A stretch of DNA of 64,000 nt from CAVUAT01 sp963848045. Its GTDB lineage: Bacteria > Actinomycetota > Thermoleophilia > Solirubrobacterales > 70-9. The number at the start of each line of letters is the position of its first letter. Within the stretch, counting starts at the first letter, position 1. The position numbers and the translations under genes are program-made. The notes under the pieces are model-generated. The model was not told the origin of the DNA, searched no databases, and saw only the letters and a list, made by a program, of their open reading frames with translations. The stretch is from the NCBI GenBank assembly GCA_963848045.1, contig CAWKCC010000001.1:386014-450013 (forward strand), in the 5' to 3' direction. This document shows positions 28,413 through 36,420 of this stretch, piece after piece.

Positions 28413-29312
28413 GTGGAAGCGGCTGGCGTAAGCGCACAGCCGCCGAAGAGGTCGGCGAGCCGCAGGCTCGCCGACCTCTTCCACGGTCGCCCCCGCCTGC
28501 AGGTAGGAGCCCTGCTCGCCGGCCCTGTCGGCTGGCTGGTGATCGCCTACCTGGGCTCGCTGGCGGTGCTGTTCGCCGCCTCTTTCTGGCACCTCGACTC
28601 CTTCACGGGCGAGATCCAGCGCGGCTTCAGCCTCGACAACTTCGAGACCCTGACCGAGCCGGTCTACCGCTCGATCACCGCGCGCACGATCGGGGTCGCC
28701 GCCCTGGTCACGATCACCGACGCGCTGCTGGCCTTCCCGGTCGCCTTCTACATGGCCAAGCTCGCCACCCCACGAGTGCGCTCCCTCCTGGTGGTGGCCG
28801 TGCTGATGCCGCTGTGGTCGAGCTACCTGGTCAAGGTCTACGCGTGGCGCACGATCCTCAGTCCCGACGGAGCGGCCAACTGGTTCCTCGACCCGTTCGG
28901 GATCACCGTCCCGGATGGGGACATCTTCCGCCTCTGGCTGGTGATGTCCTACCTGTGGCTGCCGTTCATGGTGATCCCGATCTACGCCGGTCTCGAGCGC
29001 ATCTCGGACTCGCTGCTGAGCGCCTCCGACGACCTCGGCGCCAAGCCCTGGACGACCTTCCGACGAGTGATCCTGCCGCTCGCGTTCCCGGCGGTGGTCG
29101 CCGGGTCCATTTTCACCTTCTCGCTCACCCTCGGCGACTTCATCGCCCCGACCCTGGTCAGCAGCACCCAGTTCATCGGCAACGTCGTCTACACCAACGT
29201 CGGCATAGCCAACAACCTGCCGTTCGCCGCGGCCTTCGCGCTGGTGCCTGTCGCCGTGATGATCATCTACCTGCTGATCGCGCGGCGCCTGGGAGCGTTC
29301 GAGCACGTATGA
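28413..29312 (+). CDS. potB: ABC transporter permease, PotB type (importer 1)
   Basis: 299 residues with six membrane segments. The EAA coupling loop is ISDSLLSASDDLGAKPWTTF, and MPLWSSYLVKVYAWRTIL is typical of PotB-type permeases. It starts at GTG 28413, 31 nt after the binding-protein gene. It pairs with the next permease. Confidence 0.9.
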   Translation: MEAAGVSAQPPKRSASRRLADLFHGRPRLQVGALLAGPVGWLVIAYLGSLAVLFAASFWHLDSFTGEIQRGFSLDNFETLTEPVYRSITARTIGVAALVTITDALLAFPVAFYMAKLATPRVRSLLVVAVLMPLWSSYLVKVYAWRTILSPDGAANWFLDPFGITVPDGDIFRLWLVMSYLWLPFMVIPIYAGLERISDSLLSASDDLGAKPWTTFRRVILPLAFPAVVAGSIFTFSLTLGDFIAPTLVSSTQFIGNVVYTNVGIANNLPFAAAFALVPVAVMIIYLLIARRLGAFEHV

Positions 29313-29322
29313 GGGGGGCGCG

Positions 29323-30162
29323 GTGAGGATCTCTCGTGGATCGCGGTGGGCGCTACGGGCCGGCGTCGGCCTGACCCTGGCCTTCATCTACATCCCGCTG
29401 GCGATCATCGTGCTTTACGCCTTCAACGAGTCGCGCCTGCTGCAGTGGCCACCGCCGGGCCTGACCCTGGAGTGGTTCGGAAAGGCGTTCGAGAACGACG
29501 GAGCCCGCAGTGCTCTGTGGACCTCGTTCAAGGTCGGCCTGCTCGCCACCGGGGTCGCGATGACGCTGGGGACGCTCGGCTCGCTGGCGGTCTCGCGCCA
29601 CCGCTTCTTCGGGCGCGAGACGATCTCCTTCTTGGTGATCCTGCCGATCGCGCTGCCGGGGATCGTCACCGGCATGGCGCTGAATGCAACCTTCACCGAG
29701 GTGGCGGGCATCAACCTCGGCCTGTTCACGATCGTGACCGCGCACGCCACCTTCTGCATCGTCGTCGTCTACAACAACGTGATCGCGCGCCTTCGCCGGG
29801 TCTCGACCTCGTTCGAGGAGGCCTCGGCCGACCTCGGGGCCGACACGTGGCAGACCTTCCGCCTCGTCACCTTCCCCAACATACGAACCGCGCTGGTCGC
29901 CGGCGCCCTGCTGGCCTTCGCGCTCTCCTTCGACGAGATCATCGTCACCACTTTCACCGCCGGGTCTGACCAGACGCTGCCGATCTGGATCTTCTCAAAC
30001 CTCTCGCGTCCCAACCAGCTGCCGATCGTGAACGTGGTCGCGGTGCTCGTGATCCTGATCTCGGCGATCCCCGTCTACTTTGCGCACCGCCTGACCCAGG
30101 ACGAGAGCGTCACAGGCTCGGCCGGCGGACCGATCATCGCCGAGGCGACGGCGGAGCCGTAG
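29323..30162 (+). CDS. potC: ABC transporter permease, PotC type (importer 1)
   Basis: 279 residues, six membrane segments, with EAA loop FEEASADLGADTWQTFRLVT. The N terminus IYIPLAIIVLYAFNESR is typical of PotC. GTG 29323, 10 nt after potB. Its TAG abuts the stop of the convergent importer 2 ATPase with no intervening base. Confidence 0.9.
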   Translation: MRISRGSRWALRAGVGLTLAFIYIPLAIIVLYAFNESRLLQWPPPGLTLEWFGKAFENDGARSALWTSFKVGLLATGVAMTLGTLGSLAVSRHRFFGRETISFLVILPIALPGIVTGMALNATFTEVAGINLGLFTIVTAHATFCIVVVYNNVIARLRRVSTSFEEASADLGADTWQTFRLVTFPNIRTALVAGALLAFALSFDEIIVTTFTAGSDQTLPIWIFSNLSRPNQLPIVNVVAVLVILISAIPVYFAHRLTQDESVTGSAGGPIIAEATAEP

Positions 30163-31227
30163 CTAGCGCAGCACCAGGCAGTGGTCGGCGTGCCAGCCGA
30201 CCTTGACCCTGGTACCCGGTTCGCGGCGGTCGTCGCTGCTGGCCCGGTAGGTGTTCTGCTCGAGGGCCACGAGCCGGGCCCCATCGCCGAGGGCGACGGT
30301 CACCTGCGTATTGACGCCCTGATAGACGCGCTGCTCGACCGTTCCGTCGATGCTGATCATGCCCTCCTCCAGGTCGTCGAGGGCGATCTTCTCCGGCCGG
30401 ACAGAGAGGCGCACGGTCTCGCCGCGGCCGATGTCCTCGGGGAGCGGGGCCTTGACCCTCTGCCCGCTCGCGAGCTTCACCGTGTCCTTGTCCTCGGCCA
30501 CGCCCTCCATCAGGTTGGAGACGCCGATGAAACCGGCCACGAAGGCCTCGCCGGGCCGCTCGTAAACGTCCTCCGGGACACCGCTCTGGATCACCCTTCC
30601 CTCGCTCATCACGGCGATCCGGTCCGACATCGCCAGCGCCTCCTCCTGATCATGGGTGACGTAGACGAACGTGATCCCGATCTCGCGCTGGATCTCCTTC
30701 AGCTCCACCTGCATCTGGCGACGCAGCTTCAGGTCCAGGGCGCCCAGCGGCTCGTCCAACAGCAACACCGCGGGGCGGTTGACCACGGCTCGTGCCAGCG
30801 CCACGCGCTGTTGCTGGCCTCCGGAGAGCTCGGCGGCGCGGGCGTCGGCGCGCTGGCCGAGATTGACCAGATCCAGCGCCTCCCCTACGCGCCGCTCGAT
30901 CTCGTCAGAGGGCACCTTCTTGCGCTTCAGCCCGAAGGCGACGTTGTCCTTGACGTTCAGGTGCTCGAAGAGCGCGTAGCTCTGGAACACGGTGTTGACG
31001 TTGCGGTGGTAGGGCGGCACGTCCTCGACGGGCTCACCCTCGAGCAGAATCCGGCCCTCGTTGGGTTGCTCGAAGCCGGCGATCATTCGCAGCGTGGTCG
31101 TCTTCCCGCACCCCGACGGCCCCAGCAGCGAGAAGAACTCCCCGGTCTTGATCTCGAGGGAGACGTCGTCCACGGCAGCCACCTCGCCAAAGCGCTTGGT
31201 GACGCCCTCGAGTTGGATCGCGTGCAT
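30163..31227 (-). CDS. potA: Polyamine-type ABC transporter ATP-binding protein (importer 2)
   Basis: 354 residues. MHAIQLEGVTKRFGEVAAVD, Walker A GPSGCGKTTT, signature LSGGQQQRVALARA, and Walker B LLLDEPLGALD, with a TOBE domain at the C terminus (VRLSVRPEKIAL). Last gene of a minus-strand unit binding protein-potB-potC-potA, 2 nt after potC. It differs clearly from importer 1 and importer 3 ATPases in the C-terminal domain, so this is not a recent duplicate. Confidence 0.92.
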   Translation of the reverse strand: MHAIQLEGVTKRFGEVAAVDDVSLEIKTGEFFSLLGPSGCGKTTTLRMIAGFEQPNEGRILLEGEPVEDVPPYHRNVNTVFQSYALFEHLNVKDNVAFGLKRKKVPSDEIERRVGEALDLVNLGQRADARAAELSGGQQQRVALARAVVNRPAVLLLDEPLGALDLKLRRQMQVELKEIQREIGITFVYVTHDQEEALAMSDRIAVMSEGRVIQSGVPEDVYERPGEAFVAGFIGVSNLMEGVAEDKDTVKLASGQRVKAPLPEDIGRGETVRLSVRPEKIALDDLEEGMISIDGTVEQRVYQGVNTQVTVALGDGARLVALEQNTYRASSDDRREPGTRVKVGWHADHCLVLR

Positions 31228-31229
31228 CC

Positions 31230-32060
31230 TCAGCCCCCCTCGGCGCCGGCCAGCACCTTCACGGCGCTCTCGCGCCGCCCGAACAGCCGCGGGACAAGCA
31301 CGGCAAGACCGATTGTGGAGAGCGTGACGACCATCATCACCGTTCCGATCGCGTTGATGGTGGGAGAGACCCCGAAGCGAATCGCCGACCAGACCCGCAC
31401 CGGCAGCGGCTGCACGTCGTCGCCGGTGGTGAAGTAGGAGAGCACGAAGTCATCGAAGGAGAGCGCGAAGACGAGCAGACCCGCCGCGACGATCGCGGGC
31501 CACAGCGCCGGCACCAGCACCAGCCGAACCGACTGCCAGCGCGTTGCGCCGAGGTCCATGGCCGCCTCCTCGGTCTCCTCACCCATGGTGGCGAGGCGCC
31601 CCCGTACCACGATCGCGACGTAGGAGATGGAGAAGGTGATGTGGGCGAGCACGACGGTGAAGATCGAGAGGGTGACGCCGAGCTGCCAGAAGATCAGCAG
31701 CGCGGAGATCCCCGCGACGATCTCGGGCGTGACCAGCGGGATCAGCATCAGGATGTTGAGGCCGGGGCTCCAGCGAACGCGCGAGCGCACCAGGCCGACG
31801 GCCAGCATCGTCCCGAGCACGGTTGCGACCAGCATCGTCGCAGCCGCGATCTCAAGCGAGGCGAACAACGACGCGCGCAGGACCTCATCGTTGAAGAAGG
31901 TCTCATACCAGCGAAAAGAGAGCCCATCGAACGCCGTCAGCGACTTCTGCGAGTTGAAGGAGAACAGCACCACGATCACGATCGGAGCGAACAGGAACAG
32001 GTAGACGAGAGCGGCGAAGACCCGCAGGAAACGCGGTTTGTCGAAAGCGCCGGCGCTCAT
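31230..32060 (-). CDS. potC: ABC transporter permease, PotC type (importer 2)
   Basis: 276 residues, six membrane segments, EAA loop TEEAAMDLGATRWQSVRLVL. The N terminus LFLFAPIVIVVLFSFNSQKS is the usual PotC start. ATG 32060 overlaps the potB stop by 4 nt. Confidence 0.9.
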   Translation of the reverse strand: MSAGAFDKPRFLRVFAALVYLFLFAPIVIVVLFSFNSQKSLTAFDGLSFRWYETFFNDEVLRASLFASLEIAAATMLVATVLGTMLAVGLVRSRVRWSPGLNILMLIPLVTPEIVAGISALLIFWQLGVTLSIFTVVLAHITFSISYVAIVVRGRLATMGEETEEAAMDLGATRWQSVRLVLVPALWPAIVAAGLLVFALSFDDFVLSYFTTGDDVQPLPVRVWSAIRFGVSPTINAIGTVMMVVTLSTIGLAVLVPRLFGRRESAVKVLAGAEGG

Positions 32061-32917
32061 ACGGCCGACCGGGCCTCACGCGCGCCGGCGCGCAGGTATC
32101 CGATCATCCAGACGGATAGGAAGATCATCATGATCACCGTCAGCGCCGCGCCGAAGGGCCAGTTGTTGGCCGTGAAGAACTGGTCCTGGATCAGGTTGCC
32201 GACCATGAAGGTATCGGGGCCGCCTAGGAGCTGGGCGGAGACGAAGTCGCCGACCGACGGCAGGAAGACCAGCACCGAGCCCGCCATGATCCCGTACTTG
32301 GTCTGGGGCAGCGTCACGTGCAGAAACGTTCGAGAGGGCGATCCGTACAGGTCCTTGCCCGCCTCGATCACCGCCGGGTCCATCCGCTCCAGCGAGGCGA
32401 AGACCGGCAGGATCATGAAGACGAGATAGCCGTAGACGAGGCCGCCGATCACCGCCCAGGGCGTGTTGATCATCTGGACCCCCTGCTCGCTGATCCCCAC
32501 GTCGGCCAGGAAGCCGTTGACCAATCCCTCGTCAGCGAGCAGCGCCACCCAGGCGTAGGTGCGCACGAGGTAGTTGACGAAGAACGGCAACACCAGCAGC
32601 CCGATCAGCAGGTACTTGAACCGACCCCCGAAGCGAGCGATGTAGTAGGCGACCGGGTAGCCGATCGCGAGGCAGAGCGCCGTCGTCCCCAGCGCGTAGG
32701 TGACGGAGCGCAGCAGCGAGGGCAGGTAGATCGGATCGAAAGCGTCGGCGTAGTTCTCGAGGGCTCCCTCTGCGAAAGGGGATGCGTAGGTGGCGCGGCC
32801 GAACTCGTCCACGTAGCCGACCGACAGCGCCAACACCAGCGCAAGCGGCAGCGCGAACAGCGCCAGCAGCCAGAGCCCGGGCGGGACCAGGAAGCGGGTC
32901 CAGAACCCCCCCGCCAT
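32057..32917 (-). CDS. potB: ABC transporter permease, PotB type (importer 2)
   Basis: 286 residues, six membrane segments, EAA loop MDPAVIEAGKDLYGSPSRTF and LPFFVNYLVRTYAWVALL. It begins 2 nt after the binding-protein stop, so it is co-translated. Confidence 0.9.
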   Translation of the reverse strand: MAGGFWTRFLVPPGLWLLALFALPLALVLALSVGYVDEFGRATYASPFAEGALENYADAFDPIYLPSLLRSVTYALGTTALCLAIGYPVAYYIARFGGRFKYLLIGLLVLPFFVNYLVRTYAWVALLADEGLVNGFLADVGISEQGVQMINTPWAVIGGLVYGYLVFMILPVFASLERMDPAVIEAGKDLYGSPSRTFLHVTLPQTKYGIMAGSVLVFLPSVGDFVSAQLLGGPDTFMVGNLIQDQFFTANNWPFGAALTVIMMIFLSVWMIGYLRAGAREARSAV

Positions 32918-32919
32918 TC

Positions 32920-34032
32920 CTACGAGGCTTTCACCTCGGTGAAGGTATCGGCCCAGAGCCGGCGGCCCTCGGGAGTCTGGAACTGGAACTCAAGGCGCCG
33001 GTTCTCGAGCTGAGAGAGGTCGACGTTGATCGAGGGCTCCGTCTTGACGAGCTTGGCGAATTCCTCCTCGCCGCCCTCGCAAGGCTGGGGGTAGCCGTGC
33101 CAGGCGACGTTCCGGGCTGCGTTCTCGGGTTGCAGGATCCAGTTCATGAAGAGCAGCGCGGTGCCGGGTGAGCGGGCGTTGTTCGGGATCGCCATCGTGT
33201 CGCTGCCGATCGGCACCCCCTCCGAGCAGGTCTCGTACCTGAAGTCCTCGGGATTGTCGACCTGGTTGCGGACGCTGACGACGTCGCCGTTCCAGGCCTG
33301 ATGGATGACCGCCGTTCCGGAGACCAGGTTCTGGGTGGAGTTGGTCGAGAAGCCGCGCGCGAACTGCTTCTGGTCGAGCAGCGTCTCCTTCGACATCTCC
33401 ACCTGGTCGGGGTCCTCGGTGTTGAGCTCGAACCCGTTGAGGAGGTTGGCCTCACCGATCGCCTCCTGGAAGTCGTCGAGGATGAACATCCGACCCTCGC
33501 CGTCAGGGTTCTTGAGGTCGTTCCAGGAGCCGGTCATGCCCTTGACCTCGTCATCGCGCCAGCAGATTCCCGTCGAGTAGTAGGTGTAGGGCAGCGAGTG
33601 ATTGGAATCCTCGTCGTACCAGGGACTGTCGTAGAAGGGCTCGATTCCCTTCGTGTTGCTGAGCGACTCGCGGTCGAAGGTCGCCAGCAGGCCCTCGTTG
33701 CTCATTCGCTGGACGTACTCCCCGCTGGGGAAGATCAGGTCGTAGGGCCCGCCGCCCTGTCGCATCTTGACCAGCATCGCCTCGAGGTTGTCGAAGTTGA
33801 CCTCCTTGACCTTGACGCCGTACTTCTCGCCGAACTCCTTCTGCAGGGCGGGGTCCATGTACTCGGCCCAGTTGAAGATCAGCAGGTCGCCGTCGATCTC
33901 GGGCTTGACGAACTTGGCTTGGCCGCCTGTGTCGTTGCCGCCGCAGGCCGAGAGGCCGTAGGCCGCGAGCGCGGCTCCCGCGCCGGCCTGCAGCACCTGC
34001 CGGCGATTCAGTTCCCGATCGAAGATGCTCAC
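32920..34032 (-). CDS. potD: Polyamine-type substrate-binding lipoprotein with twin-arginine signal (importer 2)
   Basis: 370 residues. The N terminus ELNRRQVLQAGAGAALAAYG has a twin-arginine motif and is followed by a lipobox LSAC, so export is probably by Tat with lipidation. The mature part is PotD-like: LLIFNWAEYMDPALQKEFG, YDLIFPSGEYVQRMSNEG, and WRDDEVKG. GTG 34032 follows AAGGAGG by 6 nt. The unit continues into potBCA. Confidence 0.9.
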   Translation of the reverse strand: MSIFDRELNRRQVLQAGAGAALAAYGLSACGGNDTGGQAKFVKPEIDGDLLIFNWAEYMDPALQKEFGEKYGVKVKEVNFDNLEAMLVKMRQGGGPYDLIFPSGEYVQRMSNEGLLATFDRESLSNTKGIEPFYDSPWYDEDSNHSLPYTYYSTGICWRDDEVKGMTGSWNDLKNPDGEGRMFILDDFQEAIGEANLLNGFELNTEDPDQVEMSKETLLDQKQFARGFSTNSTQNLVSGTAVIHQAWNGDVVSVRNQVDNPEDFRYETCSEGVPIGSDTMAIPNNARSPGTALLFMNWILQPENAARNVAWHGYPQPCEGGEEEFAKLVKTEPSINVDLSQLENRRLEFQFQTPEGRRLWADTFTEVKAS

Positions 34033-34075
34033 CCAAGCCTCCTTGCCCTAAGCGCCGAGATTGACCGGGATCAAC

Positions 34076-34702
34076 CTATATGCGCACGGAGCGGCTGTCA
34101 ACGAGGCGCTCGGCGTCGACGCCAAGCTCGCGCCCCAGGAGCCCGGCGATCTCCTCCTGGCCGTGGCCGAGGTCCATCCCCGGATCGCGAATCAGGATTC
34201 GCAGGCCGATCCCGTCGAACAGGGCCATCGCGTGGTCCGCCACCCGCTCGGGGTCATCGCAGGCGAACTCGCCGCGCTCGACGCCCGTGGCGATGATCTC
34301 GGCGAGCCAGTCGCGGTAGCGCTGATAGAGACGGGCGGCCACCGGGCGCAGCTCGGGGTCGCGCGCCGCTCGCAGCCACAGCTCCACCCACAGCAGCCAC
34401 TCATGCTCGGCGGGGCCGGTCTCAGGGAGGCACTGCCTGATGGCGGCGGCGAGGGCCGCCGTCGCGGTGTCATTCGCGGGCTCCTCGTCGCGGTCGAAGC
34501 GGTCGGCCGCGGCGAGCTCGAAGGCGTGGAGCAGAGCGTCGGTGAGCAGCTCCTCGCGGGTCGAGAAGTAATGGTGGACCAGCGCGGTCGACGCCCGGGC
34601 CCGAGTGGCGACCCGTGCGATCCGGACCCCATCGATCCCGTCTTCGGCGATCAACTCGCAGGCGGCTTCGAGGATTCGCTCCCGCGTCTGCTCGGCGCTC
34701 AT
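34076..34702 (-). CDS. TetR-family regulator (BetI-like)
   Basis: 208 residues. The HTH at residues 25-60 (VRIARVATRARASTALVHHY FSTREELL region) and TetR_C_6-like C terminus resemble BetI and polyamine-responsive relatives. It sits between the Rieske oxygenase and importer 2, on the same strand, 43 nt before the binding protein. It is the best candidate to bind the perfect palindrome at 35913-35934. Ligand unknown; a quaternary amine, polyamine or aldehyde is plausible. Confidence 0.85.
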   Translation of the reverse strand: MSAEQTRERILEAACELIAEDGIDGVRIARVATRARASTALVHHYFSTREELLTDALLHAFELAAADRFDRDEEPANDTATAALAAAIRQCLPETGPAEHEWLLWVELWLRAARDPELRPVAARLYQRYRDWLAEIIATGVERGEFACDDPERVADHAMALFDGIGLRILIRDPGMDLGHGQEEIAGLLGRELGVDAERLVDSRSVRI

Positions 34703-34719
34703 CGCTGCCGCGCCCGAAC

Positions 34720-35874
34720 CTAGCTCGACGCGACGTCTGACCGGATGCGGCCGGCGAACCAGGAGACCGCGGCCTCGCGAGCCGACAGCGGCCCCGGCGA
34801 GTAGCCGCTGGTGCGGATCCCCGTCTGCACCGCGCTGACCAGGTCGACGTCCTCCTCCAGGACCTCGGTGTTGAAGCGCTGGTTGATGCGCTGGGCCAGG
34901 CGGGTCAGGGGCCCTGGGCCCCGATGGCGGAAACAGGCCCAGCGGTCCACGGTCGCGGTGGGCCCGTCGGGGCGGATCTGCCAGACGTTGACCTGGTCGG
35001 GGTAGAGGTCGATCGCGGTGTTGGGGTAGATCAGGATGTAGCGCCAGATCGTGCGGTCGGCCTCCTCCAGGCCCGGCATCGGGCGCACCAGCCGCTGGTA
35101 GAGGCGCTCCATGCGGTTCGAGGACGGCGACTGGCGCAGCGGAGCGTCGAACCAGGCCCAGCCGTCATGCAACTCGGCCTCATAGCGCTGGTAGTCGTAG
35201 AGCCGCATCAGGCCGGGATGGGCGATCGGCACGTGGTAGCCCTCGAGGTAGTTCTCGACCACGATCTTCCAGTTGGCCGGCTGACCCCCGTCCACTCCCT
35301 TGACGCCGAAGCCGACCAGCTCCGGGATCCGGTATCGCTCCAGCCGCTCGCCGAGCCCGGCGGTCACCTCCGCCAGCGCCGGGGCATCGGCATCGAGGTT
35401 GACGAAGAGGAAGCCGGCCAGCTCCTCGACCCGGGCGGGCATCAGGCCCAGGGCCGCCTTGTCGAGCTCGGCGTAGGCGCGGTGCTCAGGGACCCCGAGC
35501 AGCCGGCCGTCGGTGGAGTCGTAGGTCCAGCCGTGGTAGCGGCAGCGGATCGCGCGCTTGCAGGTGCCGGCGCCCGTGAGCAGCTCCGAGCCGCGGTGGC
35601 GGCAGACGTTGCGGTAGGCGCGCAGGTCACCGTCCTCGGTCCTGACCACGAGCACGGGCTGGTCGCCGGCGAAGGTCGTGATGTAGGTGTTTGGGCCCGG
35701 CAGCTCCCCGACGTGGCCGGCGTACTGCCAGCTTCGGGCGAAGACCGTCTCCATTTCGCGCCGCAGGGCCGCCTCGCCCAGGTAGTAGCTGGGATCGAGC
35801 GCCCGGCCGGTCGCGGCGGGCGCGGGGCCGTTCCCGGGGTCAGCGAAGCGGGTCTCGGTCGTGGTCTCGCTCAC
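34720..35874 (-). CDS. Rieske non-heme iron oxygenase, alpha subunit
   Basis: 384 residues. Rieske [2Fe-2S] ligands in CRHRG and CRYHGW, mononuclear iron histidines in ENYLEGYHVPIAHPGL. This is the fold of ring-hydroxylating dioxygenases and of choline, glycine betaine and carnitine monooxygenases. GTG 35874 follows AAGGAG by about 7 nt. A reductase partner is not adjacent. Being in one unit with a BetI-like regulator and a polyamine-type importer suggests an amine substrate rather than an aromatic one; this is inference. Confidence 0.85.
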   Translation of the reverse strand: MSETTTETRFADPGNGPAPAATGRALDPSYYLGEAALRREMETVFARSWQYAGHVGELPGPNTYITTFAGDQPVLVVRTEDGDLRAYRNVCRHRGSELLTGAGTCKRAIRCRYHGWTYDSTDGRLLGVPEHRAYAELDKAALGLMPARVEELAGFLFVNLDADAPALAEVTAGLGERLERYRIPELVGFGVKGVDGGQPANWKIVVENYLEGYHVPIAHPGLMRLYDYQRYEAELHDGWAWFDAPLRQSPSSNRMERLYQRLVRPMPGLEEADRTIWRYILIYPNTAIDLYPDQVNVWQIRPDGPTATVDRWACFRHRGPGPLTRLAQRINQRFNTEVLEEDVDLVSAVQTGIRTSGYSPGPLSAREAAVSWFAGRIRSDVASS

Positions 35875-35912
35875 GGCTGTCTCCTTGCGTCGGCGGGCTC
35901 GCGGTGAGCATT

Positions 35913-35934
35913 GTATTGACTTTGTAGTCAATAC
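35913..35934. promoter_or_regulatory. Perfect palindromic operator in the divergent Rieske/ACAD promoter region
   Basis: Arms GTATTGACT and AGTCAATAC are perfect 9-bp inverted repeats around 4 nt, in AT-rich text that stands out from the surroundings. They lie 39 nt upstream of the Rieske start and just before the promoter of the rightward unit. Both directions could be controlled, most likely by the TetR regulator at 34.1-34.7 kb. Confidence 0.8.
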
Positions 35935-35946
35935 GCATAAGTCTGC

Positions 35947-35952
35947 TACGGT
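35947..35952 (+). promoter_or_regulatory. -10 hexamer of a leaderless promoter (leader ORF)
   Basis: TACGGT, 7 nt before ATG 35960. Confidence 0.45.
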
Positions 35953-35959
35953 GCCCGCC

Positions 35960-36046
35960 ATGTCGAGCCAGCGGCACAGCCGCGGGCACCGGGGCGGCTG
36001 CCCGCAGCCGCCATTGATGTCGGGCGGCGCGGTCCGATGCGTCTGA
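35960..36046 (+). CDS. 28-codon leader ORF coupled to the next gene
   Basis: ATG 35960 follows TACGGT by 7 nt, as in leaderless genes here. The peptide (MSSQRHSRGHRGG and a Cys/Pro-rich end) stops with TGA at 36044-36046, which overlaps ATG 36046 of the next gene (TGATG). It may serve only to bring ribosomes to that gene. Confidence 0.4.
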   Translation: MSSQRHSRGHRGGCPQPPLMSGGAVRCV

Positions 36047-36420
36047 TGCCGGCGAGGGATGCCTGGCTGTCGCTCACTCCTGAGCCGGAGCGCGATCTGC
36101 CGGCCGCCATCGCGACCCTGCGCGCGGGCGGCCACCCCGACCCCGCAGCGGTGGCTGAAGAGCGAGAGAGGGCCGAGCGGCTGGTGCTGCGAGGCAACCG
36201 CCGCAGTTGGGTCGCCTGGCTGCGTGAGGCGGTGGAGCTGGCCGACTCACGGCCACGCGGTGGCCCCGAGGTCACCGAAGCCCGTGAGCTGGTGCTCGAT
36301 GTGATCAGCAACCACGACGCGCTCGAGCTGGGCCTTCCAGGCCGCCGCGCGCCTCGAAACGGGGCCGAAGGCGAGACCTTTGAGCGGATCAGAACCAGGA
36401 ACGAGAAAGGAACGACATGA
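36046..36420 (+). CDS. Unknown protein upstream of acyl-CoA dehydrogenase
   Basis: 124 residues from ATG 36046 (an ATG at 36037 is also in frame). Predicted mostly helical, with Arg/Glu-rich text such as EERERAERLVLRGNRRSW and VAWLREAVELADSR. No membrane segment or known motif. Its stop overlaps the ACAD start by 4 nt (ATGA), which supports expression and a link to that enzyme. Function unknown. Confidence 0.55.
   Translation: MPARDAWLSLTPEPERDLPAAIATLRAGGHPDPAAVAEERERAERLVLRGNRRSWVAWLREAVELADSRPRGGPEVTEARELVLDVISNHDALELGLPGRRAPRNGAEGETFERIRTRNEKGTT

Noticed and set aside
34720..36135. Long version of the Rieske oxygenase starting at 36135
   Set aside because: The added residues would cross the operator and promoter; GTG 35874 has a good ribosome site.
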